A stretch of 64,000 nucleotides of DNA from Xiphydria camelus (lineage: Eukaryota; Arthropoda; Insecta; Hymenoptera; Xiphydriidae): contig OY783193.1 in the NCBI GenBank assembly GCA_963678675.1, forward strand, positions 69,501 to 133,500. The letters run 5' to 3'. Within the stretch, counting starts at the first letter, position 1; the number at the start of each line of letters is the position of its first letter. Below the pieces are notes generated by a model. It was not told the DNA's origin and searched no databases. It saw nothing but the letters and a program-made list of their open reading frames with translations. Positions 13,401 to 21,659 of the stretch are shown here, piece after piece. Both the position numbers and the translations under genes were made by a program.

Positions 13401-15451
13401 ATAATCGTGTATGTTTCCGCTCATCACATCAGGAGCATCTGAAGACCCATCGGGGAACAAAAGAATTCCAGTGCACAGAATGTTCTTTGAGATTTTGCAC
13501 CAACGGCGGACTCAGCAGGCATCTAAAGATGCACGCGAGCAAACTGTAAGCACACAGCTACTGCTTGTCATCCGTGCGATAACGTCGTACTGCATATCTC
13601 GGTTACTTATAAACGATTTATTTGCCGATCACACACACACACACATCGATAGGCAGTGTTCCGTGTGTGACAAGACGTTCCCAAGCAAGGCGCAGCTAAA
13701 CTCGCACAGCCAAGTGCACGACGTCGATTGGAGCACGGATTCGGTAGAGCCCGACAGCTCTCAAAAGGAGCCGTTAACCGTAGATTCGAATTACTTGCTG
13801 ATCACAGAAGTGAATGCCGAAGGTGGTACGGACTCCGCGGTATCTCAGAAGGTTTTAATGGACACCGTAGCGGAAACGGAGACGACGGATCAACGATTAA
13901 ATGTAAGTGGTGATTATCAGAATTATATTTCAGGCGCTCTTTATTACCCGCGAATTCTCGAAGTAACACGGTAAACGCGTGTATTTCAAGGGTCAAATTG
14001 AGAGGAAGGAATACGTGAACAAATGCAAATACTGCCCGAAAACGTTTCGAAAGCCGAGCGATCTAATTAGGCACGTTCGTACTCACACGGGTGAACGGCC
14101 GTACCAGTGCGAGTATTGCAGTAAGAGCTTCGCCGTCAAGTGTACTTTAGACTGTCACATGCAGGTCCACACCGGCAAGAAGACTTTTTCGTGTCACGTT
14201 TGCAACACCTTCTTTGCGACCAAAGGAAGTCTAAAAGTTCATATGCGTCTACACACAGGTGAAGCATTGAAATCGATACCTATATACTAATGCGCAGAAT
14301 TGAATCGGTTCTTCTGTCAAATGTGAGGAACGTCGCTTTGTGAAGGAATTATTTCTCTTTCCCCCCACACACCAGGCTCAAAACCGTTCAGATGTTCGAT
14401 GTGCGACCTGAGATTCCGGACCTCTGGGCATCGAAAAGTTCACCTGCAGACACACACGCGGGACCAAAAAGCTGGTTCGAAACGCAAGTCCAAACAATTG
14501 AAGGTCTCGGCAATCGCCGGAGTAGCGGCCGAATTGGAAAGAACCGTCGAAAGTACAGCTGATACGGAAACCACGACGACCAATCGAGTATCACGCGCAG
14601 CGGAGCTTCCGAGCTTGGATTCCATTACGATCGACACGAGCGGACTCTCGGACCAGATCACTTTCAACGCGGATGGAACGATATTGAACAACAACTCGAT
14701 ACTCAGCATTAACGAGAGTACCCAGCTCGTTGCTAATCTACACTTCCTCATTGCCAACGGACTCGTCACCATTCAGGCTGACGAAACGTTGATGCCTCAG
14801 TTGTCGAGTACCGCGGACGCGAACGAGCCGCGAAACGAAACGATTGCGGGTGAATTGATGACGCCGGAAACGCTCGAACGCGTATCCTGCGCGAACGAGA
14901 ATCCGGAAAGTCTCGTGATGACGTCGGAAGCACCGGTCGATTCGGTGACCGATCAAACTCAATCATTGGGCTTGACGGATTGCGCGACGGTAGTACAAAT
15001 TAACGATATCGACACTCCTTTCGACAAGATCGAACTCGTCAACGCGAAACCCACTGCCAAAGTAAGTCAGTCGAAAAAGGAATGCGATATATGTGGGAAA
15101 ACGTTCATGAAACCGTGTCAGGTAGAGAGGCACAAACGCATTCACACCGGTGAACGACCGTACAAGTGCGGCTTGTGCTTCAAGTCCTTCGCGCAAAAGT
15201 CCACGCTGAAGATGCATCAGAAACACCACACCGGCGATCGACCGCACCCTTGCCCGCATTGCGACTACTCGTTCACACAAAAGGGGAATCTACGAACGCA
15301 TCTCAAGCGAGTTCACCAACTGGACACACTCGAAGTTAAAAAACTGCGGAGGGGGCAACAAGTTTTGAGCGCGAAATTATTGCAGGACAATATTGACGAC
15401 ACTAGGACATTGAGCTTAGACGATATTTCGTTTGTCGATCTTCTCAGATAA
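1431..15451 (+). CDS. ZNF236: C2H2 zinc-finger protein with 28 fingers, ZNF236-like (22 exons)
   Basis: Probable nuclear DNA-binding protein. Exons: 1431-1542, 1646-1764, 1900-2460, 2865-3029, 9222-9353, 9439-9582, 9665-9782, 9877-10284, 10364-10442, 10544-10679, 10781-10920, 11064-11417, 11530-11764, 11839-12079, 12163-12275, 12360-12611, 12719-13062, 13164-13347, 13433-13545, 13653-13902, 13991-14258, 14376-15451. All joins are in phase and give 1,847 aa. Twenty-eight C-X2-C-X12-H-X3/4-H fingers are readable, from CDICGQSF (exon 3) to CPHCDYSF near the C-terminus, many split by introns. Acidic, low-complexity stretches separate finger clusters, and an AT-hook-like SPGRPRKDG precedes finger 1. 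Human ZNF236 is a similar size (about 1,845 aa, 30 fingers), and the last three fingers have the same spacing and style. The start is the first ATG giving a phase-compatible exon 1. Orthology is likely but not proven; the exon structure is firm. Confidence 0.82.
2212..2325 (+). other. Optional in-frame intron (exitron-like) in zinc-finger exon 3
   Basis: The segment begins GTACGT, ends CGCAG, is 114 nt (38 codons) and has no stop in frame. Splicing it out joins SN to [11 protein letters not shown] just before finger 1 and gives a 1,809-aa protein. Retaining it adds 38 residues with no recognisable domain. Both versions keep the reading frame. Splicing seems more likely because both ends look like real splice sites. 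Confidence 0.6.
3030..9221 (+). other. 6.2-kb intron of the zinc-finger gene
   Basis: The intron lies between ...AFSTK and [10 protein letters not shown] and splits one zinc finger. Donor is AAG|GTAACG and acceptor GTAG|GCTCAA. It includes an A-tract near 4520-4534, a CCT microsatellite at 6573-6610 and CpG-rich sequence at about 4,000-5,600. Several ORFs of 100-194 codons on both strands have no recognisable motif and look like by-products of GC-rich sequence. An internal promoter in the CpG-rich part is possible, but nothing here proves it. Confidence 0.75.
6573..6610. repeat. (CCT)n microsatellite
   Basis: About twelve uninterrupted CCT units inside the large intron of the zinc-finger gene. 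Confidence 0.95.
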
Positions 15452-15526
15452 CTCTTTGAACGCGTCATAACACTCTCAAAGGTATAATTTATCGCTACGC
15501 TTTGCCACGATTCAAGCTCAAGAGAG

Positions 15527-15532
15527 AATAAA
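15527..15532 (+). terminator. Poly(A) signal of the zinc-finger gene (proximal)
   Basis: AATAAA lies 76 nt after the TAA stop at 15449-15451. A second AATAAA at 15718-15723 is the distal candidate. Either leaves a 3' UTR of under 300 nt before the convergent TRMT44 gene. Confidence 0.55.
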
Positions 15533-15963
15533 AATATATTGTCGTTTCGCGCAGTGGGAGGCGGTAAAGGGTTGCTGCTTGAGATTCGAGGGATTTGGGA
15601 GAAACTCCATGAAAGATTTACCGTGCGGGGTGTATCATACCTATTGCTATTCCATTTTTTTTTAAATCAAACGTGTGATATTCTTCTCGATGTACATATT
15701 TCCGATTATTAAATAACAATAAAATGTACCGTCGTTCGGTACAATTTATCATAATAAATACACGGACGCTTTAGCGTGAATCCAACTCTCTTGGGAGGTA
15801 TATCGCTATTTCGATAGAACGATAGACTGAAAGCTGCTTCTCCACATCTCATCGGCTCCACCGTTTCGCGCGACTAATTTGTACCTAGGTATAGCTCTTT
15901 CTAATGAAATTGTATGGAATGAGATCTGCATATCGCATTTTAATAACGAATATAGGTACATAC

Positions 15964-15969
15964 TTTATT
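15964..15969 (-). terminator. Poly(A) signal overlapping the TRMT44 stop codon
   Basis: On the minus strand the gene ends gat TAAATAAA, so the AATAAA hexamer begins one base inside the TAA stop (15969-15971). This implies a very short 3' UTR in a crowded convergent gene end. Confidence 0.5.
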
Positions 15970-17940
15970 TAATCTCCACTAGCGTCTTCTTTCGAAGTGT
16001 GCTTGAAATTGCAGTCGACTTCAAAAATCGGGCAGCCATGGGGATGATTCTCATGAAACCAGCAAGGCTTCACCTTCTTCATCGTCTTTGTATTATTCTT
16101 GCTGAGACTCCTCTGCCCCACGGGATTGGCACATCCGGGCATTCTGAATTGAACCTTTCCACGAACAACTTGAAAGATGTGACTATTGTTCTTCAATAGA
16201 GTTTGAAGGCCTCCGCACTCGTTCTTCAGCCGTTTCAACATTTCAACTGGCACCAGCCGTGCGATTTCATGCAATTCAATCTGACCGCCAGCGTTCCACA
16301 TTGCATTTGGCTCGCGTTTCAGCGGTACCATTCGCACTTTGCGTAAAAGTTGCGTGGTCACGATGTTGATTATATCCCGAATCAAATCTTTGTCCAATTT
16401 GGTACAATTTCTCACGACTTCGAGGGAATCCCTCGGTTTAAAATCGCCGGACCACTGATCATCGTTAACTGGCGTTAATTCTCTCGTCGCATCATCGATT
16501 TTCCTCACCGATCTTTCGTCTATGATCTCGCGTATAAGTTTATCCCGAGCTTCGTACTCTTCTTCCGAATAAGTTCTTTCCCAACCTACCAAACAGACGC
16601 GTTTGGTAGACGGGATTCTCAACTTATCCATGTCGGTTCTGAAGCCGCACTTTTCACAGATACTCTTAATGTAGTGCACGTATTCGAAGTATTGACTCTT
16701 AGACGCATCGTCCCTTTGATACTTTCTGCCGTCAAACTCGTACGCGCAACACGGCAGCAGAAAGAAACGGCAATTATAAGAACTTCGCGCCGCTATTACC
16801 GGAATCCACGGTGTCAGCTCGTCGGAGTGATTACCTATCAACCAGTTCACTTCTGGATATAAGCTCGATGACGACGGAACTATTGTTTCGACCTAAAGCA
16901 GAAACAAGATGTGAAATAAGAGGGGACATTAATTTTCATATCCTTTAGCGCCATGACGGATCTTTAAGTACTTTTAATTGTGTCGTCTTGGGAAATAGAT
17001 CCCAGATCTTCCTCCTGCGCAAATCAATGCCCAGTCCTGGGTGTCCTTCGCTTGTTAGAATATGAACCAAGAGGCCATTTCCACAGCCAAGATCCAGAAA
17101 CGATTGCTTCACTTCCGTACCCTTGGACTTTCTTTCCTTCTCCCATAGCAGCAACAAATAACTCGCGATTGCGATATCTTCGTAAACGAACTTTGCAGGA
17201 TCTGTATTTTCAGGCCAGATTTTGACCGTTTCCATGCCATATTTCTTTTTAAGATCGTTGTAAAGAGTCGTGTACCTCTCGACGGAAACGAGACTCAACG
17301 AATCAGTTGTTAATGGACTAGGATTGCTGGTGTTCTCCAGTTCAGGACTCATCCATTTCAATAAACGAGAAAGTAAATGTTCACAGAGCCATTTGATGCT
17401 GGAAGTGTGTTTTGCCGGATCTGCATTTCGTACGCTCACCGTAACTAGACCATTCTGAACGTACTGAATTTTGTACAACCATTCTGGACTCAAAGGGAGC
17501 TTGTCCCTCGACAGACGCTTCCCAAAGGAAATCATACTATTGGCTTGTTTGTCGATGATCGTTACGTCGAGTGTCTGAGAGAACTTGTTTGTATTACGTG
17601 GCAATAATTTTTTGAAGAGTACATAAATTCCCTTGCTATCGTCGTCTGGAAGATCATTGCAATCGCAGCACCGTATCGATTCAATGTTTAAGGCATGTAT
17701 TAGTTTACTAAAATTTTCATCAGTTTCAAGGCCTGGAACATCTGATAAATCATCGAGTTCTTCCAACTGAAGCAACATTTTTGGCAGGCCATGACGCTTA
17801 ATTTCAGCGATTGATACATCAGTTGAAGCTAAGATCCTGCGATTGATAAGGTGAGGCTTGCGCAACCATATAGCCGAGGCTCTCCAAAATTGCGAGACAT
17901 TTCCATTGGTGTTTTGGGATGCTATTGTTTCAAAATTCAT
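15969..17940 (-). CDS. TRMT44: tRNA (uracil-2'-O-)-methyltransferase Trm44
   Basis: Two coding exons on the minus strand, 17940-16972 and 16892-15969, joined phase 0 across a 79-nt intron (donor aaa|GTACTT, acceptor TTTAG|gtc), give 630 aa. The family methylates the 2'-OH of U44 in the variable loop of tRNA-Ser in the cytoplasm. The SAM-binding motif I, LDLGCGNG, is at about residues 282-289, followed by GIDLRRRKIWDLFP. Exon 2 opens with the family signature NWLIGNHSDELTPWIPV and IPSTKRVCLVG. A C-terminal Cys/His cluster (CWFHENHPHGC...CNFKH, about residues 600-622) looks like the CCCH-type element of the family. The start is the first ATG of the open frame. The gene is tail-to-tail with the zinc-finger gene and tandem with LYRM9, 255 bp away. 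Identification is firm. Confidence 0.94.
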
Positions 17941-18194
17941 TGCCTCTCGTGTAATAAATTTTTATCTACGTATACCTTTCTCTCTTTTTTTATTAACTTG
18001 TATCCACAAATGTTGCTTTCACTCTGTAACGAATGACAGTCCCTTTCTATTTATAGTATATAGGTATATAGGTAACTACTTTGCTTCCTTCCGGTACTGG
18101 TTTTGAAACAAAAGTAAATAAAAAATAATGGTGGATCTAATCATATGAATTGTGATTTCAATTATGTAGTACTACGCATGAGGGGTAAATGGTA

Positions 18195-18637
18195 TTAACT
18201 GACCTTCCGCCGTATCCATATGGCGTCCATCAACGCCTTTTCCATAATTTGTTTCACACGTTCTGCATCAGGTTCGATCTTGTGTTGCTTAAAACTCTAC
18301 AAAGGAAAGGAATATTGTTTACATACCTATACCATAGGTATACATAATAATAATAATAATAATAATAATAAAGTAACGTTCTCGCTAATCACCGCGTTAT
18401 CGCTTAATTATGCAAAACGATTACTTCGGAGATTTAAAAATATTCTCTGAATTCAATTAAAAAGGTATAACATAATACTATATTCTACACTTTGGACGTA
18501 ACAAAACTCACTTGTTTAACAGAATGTTTGTAGAATTGCTGAGTGTTTTTTGGAAGTTTCTGGCACTCCCGTAATAGAAATTTGTACAATTGTTTCGGTG
18601 AACTAATTGCTTTTTCTCGCAAAAATGTACTGATCAT
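18195..18637 (-). CDS. LYRM9: LYR motif-containing protein 9
   Basis: Two short exons on the minus strand, 18637-18512 and 18296-18195, joined phase 0 (caa|GTGAGT; TGTAG|agt), give 75 aa. Human LYRM9 is 78 aa and aligns over nearly the whole length: here PKQLYKFLLRECQKLP, FYKHSVKQSFKQHK and the C-terminal IMEKALMDAIWIRRK match its LYR helix, YKHAVRQSF and C-terminal helix. LYRM proteins are small helical mitochondrial-matrix factors that usually bind acyl carrier protein in assembly of Fe-S or respiratory complexes; the precise job of LYRM9 is poorly known. The ATG at 18637 is preferred over an in-frame ATG at 18685, because the human protein begins close to this point. A degenerate LYK replaces LYR. 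The gene is divergent from the RPA43-like locus. Confidence 0.9.
18343..18371. repeat. (AAT)n microsatellite in the LYRM9 intron
   Basis: About nine ATA/AAT units between the two LYRM9 exons. Confidence 0.95.
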
Positions 18638-18782
18638 TTTTAGGATTTTTAATCTTGATAGGTTAGCCGAAGAACGAAACTTCAAAACAGAGTAAAAATA
18701 GGGATACCCCCATTGTCACTATCATAGAATTGGATTAGAATGAATTTCTCATCTCATTTTCCAAAGAAAAAGTATGTAAGTT

Positions 18783-18978
18783 TATGATAAGGAGTTTTAT
18801 GAAGTAATAGGTACAAATAAGTAGTCCCCAGTAATGTTCGAATCCCTACAAGAGAGGCCAGCGTGTAGGGCGCCACGTAGCGGATTAGTACGACTGGCGT
18901 CAAAGCGTGGTCAAGGACGTCAAGGAGGTCAAGGATATTTACCTAAGGGGAATACGAAGTTGCAGGGGGGGCTGGTGT
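18783..18978 (+). repeat. Dispersed repeat A, copy 2
   Basis: Second copy of the element at 163-374, same orientation, here lying between the divergent LYRM9 and RPA43-like genes. The block around ggcgccacgtagcgg (18869-18883) with gattagtacgactggcg is unchanged. This copy lacks the CAG-rich insertion and has a small local duplication of gtcaagga. No target-site duplication was recognised. Confidence 0.7.
18869..18883 (-). promoter_or_regulatory. CTCF-like motif in repeat A copy 2
   Basis: Minus strand ccgctacgtggcgcc, identical to 282-296. See that entry for the match to the CTCF consensus. Confidence 0.3.
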
Positions 18979-19027
18979 AGTGGATTATACTATTTAAAAT
19001 GGGCTATAAAAGGAATACTGGAGCATC

Positions 19028-20741
19028 GTGGTCTTTGTTGGAGTTAATGGGTCTTCTCTTGAAGACGAAGACGCACATGTATATTTCGAAAGATCCAAGA
19101 GACATCTTGGTTTGCATCCGTTCCACCTAACGAATTTAAATACCGCGTTGCGGGAAATTTTGGACTCCAGTCTGTATCGTTATGACACAAAGTACGTATA
19201 TAATAGTTATATAATCTTATAATTAAATTAGTGGCGATTGTCGTATTTGTACTGTATTCGTTTTTAGCTTACATAGTATACCATTTATAAAGGTTACGTC
19301 TAACCTCAACTAGAATATTTTACTCAAGAGTTCGAGGTGTTAAGATCCAAACGTGTTTTTGTTCTTTAAATATAACTGAATTTATCCATTAATGCATCTT
19401 CTGTAGCATATACATATGGTAGTACATTTTTCAAGTATTCGTTCGAAGAAAGCAGACTGGATACTTGTAGATTTTTCATGTTTTGAATCGCTATACACAA
19501 CGTCAATTATTATAAGTCATTTTATCGCGTGCTGAATTATCTCGTTACGTTTTTTTTTAGCTTAACTGGAATCATCTTGTCGTATAAGAGAGAATCCAAA
19601 GTTATTAAGTGCATTAGGAGATGTACCGTACGACTCACATTGTATACATATTGATATGGAGGCAGATTTTTATGTATTCATTCCTAAAGTAGGTTGCTCT
19701 TTAAAAGGTAACTTTTATAACCGCGGTTTCGTAGATAATTGTACCGTTGCTTGGAATTTAAATGTTTCTTTTATTTTTTGTTTTATCTCGCACTACGCAT
19801 CACTCTTTGAATATTTAGGAATATTCAATAAAAAGGGAGAAGATCACGTAGGTGTTTTAATACATAAAGTACTTAACGTAACTATCGCCCAAGCCTAAAG
19901 ATGACGACGAAGACAATTGTGAAAATTGGCCTGGCTACAAAGTCAATGTGGGATAAGAAGTCAAGTTTTCTGTAACTTTCATCAATTTTAAAGGTAGACT
20001 ACCTTATATTCGTGGTGTTTTTAAAGAAGAGTATAAGTACATTAATTATCGTTTAATTTCTAGATCTCGAACTCTATGAATATGAATGGAAAAAATAACA
20101 TTTACATACATATATTTATAAAAAAAACTACTCACTCCTTTTTACAGAGATTATCTTCGTGGTTGTAAATTATTCGGTGGAGAGGTAGAAGACGCATGTA
20201 ATACGAAAGATCAAGATATAGCTCCATAATTGACTATTCGCAGCATGGAATCAATATTGATGATGTCTTTGCGTACGGAACGCCAAGAAAGGCTAAAGGA
20301 GAACAGAATAAGCGCTTGACTGTTTGCAACGAAATTAAGCTGCAAGAAGAAGTAATGGTGAACCAAACAGCATCTGCTAAAAAGTCTATAAAGAGATTGA
20401 AAAAGTTACATGTAAATTCAAGCGACGCGGCAAACAGTGCAACGAAGATTAAAACGTCAAAGTCTTTGACTAATGAGAAAGAATTATATGCAGAAAAAGT
20501 TAAAAGTACAAAGCATGCTATTACTATCGTGGAAGATGAGGAAGTCGTTCCAGCAAAACTTTCAAAGTTGATAAAATTACAAACTCATTCAAAGAAGACG
20601 AAAGTAGAAAAGAGCATCGACGACTCTAAAATTAATGTTACCATAGACGAGCGTGAAACTGTGGACACATCAATACGGAAAAAACGGAAAAAGAAATATT
20701 CAATATCCGAAGGCGATGTTAAGAGGGAAAAGGTGACTTGA
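19028..20741 (+). pseudogene. POLR1F: Decayed copy of RNA polymerase I subunit RPA43
   Basis: Segments recall RPA43 (TWISTNB/Rpa43, the Pol I stalk subunit): LGLHPFHLTNLNTAL, LTGIILSYK, CIHIDMEADFYVF, HVGVLIHKVLNVTI, NWPGYKVNVG, EVKFSVTF, GRLPYIRGVF and a lysine-rich tail. Exon-like blocks are about 19028-19191, 19561-19707, 19819-20036 and 20148-20741, with normal splice sites, so this is not a processed retrocopy. It is broken: a +1 shift between LSYK and SALGDVPYD (about 19590-19610), another at about 19885-19890 (one extra base before CCCAAGCCT), an in-frame TAA at 19954-19956, and a further frame change near 20215-20229 where a TAA ends the first frame. No convincing start codon is seen; an in-frame TAA lies at 19007. 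RPA43 is essential, so an intact copy probably exists elsewhere. The alternative is local sequence error, but neighbouring genes show none. Confidence 0.75.
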
Positions 20742-20744
20742 CAG

Positions 20745-20925
20745 TTTGACTTAGGGGGTTAACACCTTGGCTACTGTTGGCGCCTATAAGAGGCGCTTGT
20801 GAAAAAACTTTACAATTACTCTCTCATGAAGGACTGGTATTGCTATATAGCAACACTCTGGCAGAGTGTTATGCGCAAGCAAAGATTTTCACAAACTCCG
20901 TCCTTCATGGGTTAATATTAAATTT
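20745..20925. repeat. Palindrome-dense module, unknown
   Basis: Within about 180 bp lie several nested inverted repeats: ggcgcc...gaggcgc, catgaaggac with gtccttcatg about 80 bp later, ttgctatatagcaa, aacactctggcagagtgtt, and cttgtgaaaaaacttt with aaagattttcacaaa. It directly follows the RPA43-like pseudogene. The outer arms could mark a small fold-back element. No family is recognised. Confidence 0.45.
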
Positions 20926-21101
20926 TTAATATTTATACTCATTTTCGGCTCAAAGAAATAAATAATATTGTTTTGGTGTAGTGAAATTCAGTTTTTTGAT
21001 TATTGAAATATGTTTTCACAACAATGCACCCCTACCGCCGCCGTTCACCGTTGTCGGCGCGTACCCCCCTACATCGTAACAATAATTCCTGCCGTATGTG
21101 G

Positions 21102-21148
21102 TCCGCCATGTTTCTGCAGCGCCGCGAGCACCGCCATCGGTAAATAGC
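21102..21148 (+). repeat. Dispersed repeat B, copy 2
   Basis: Matches 964-1010 with two mismatches. It lies just beyond the annexin 3' end. On the minus strand both copies can encode the same short string FTDGGARGAAETWR, but this looks like repeat sequence rather than a gene. Confidence 0.7.
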
Positions 21149-21243
21149 ACTAGGTAGTTGCCTGGTAAGACCATTCGAATATTACAATCTACATCTAACC
21201 ATTTTTTAATAAAGAGAAAATTAGTTTGTATTCCATTCAATCA

Positions 21244-21249
21244 TTTATT
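21244..21249 (-). terminator. Candidate poly(A) signal of the annexin gene
   Basis: AATAAA on the minus strand about 410 nt beyond the stop codon at 21660-21662. It is the nearest clear hexamer and gives a plausible 3' UTR. Confidence 0.5.
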
Positions 21250-21659
21250 TATCTCTAAAAATACAGGTGTTTTCTGGATATACGCGTAGTACTGACATAC
21301 GTTCATAGGTATACGTATACACATGCACGCGCGTAACATTTATATATAAAAATATTTAAGTATAGATAGACTGAAATAGAAAAGCCTACGGAAAGACGTT
21401 AACGATACATGAATATATTAAATTTTCAAAAAATATACCAATGCTTCAACATCTTAGGTACTTTGATTACCCTTCGCCCCCATGACTTGATACTTTTTAA
21501 TCGTAATGTATAATGCTTTTGGCTAATAAAGAGTACAGTTACTCTTCGTCAAATATTTGAAAAAAAAAAAAAGGGTAAAACGTAACGCGCCGAACGTCAA
21601 TAGAGATTACATTCCTCAATGAGATACCTAATCATGTCCGATAAAAAACGATCGACGCA

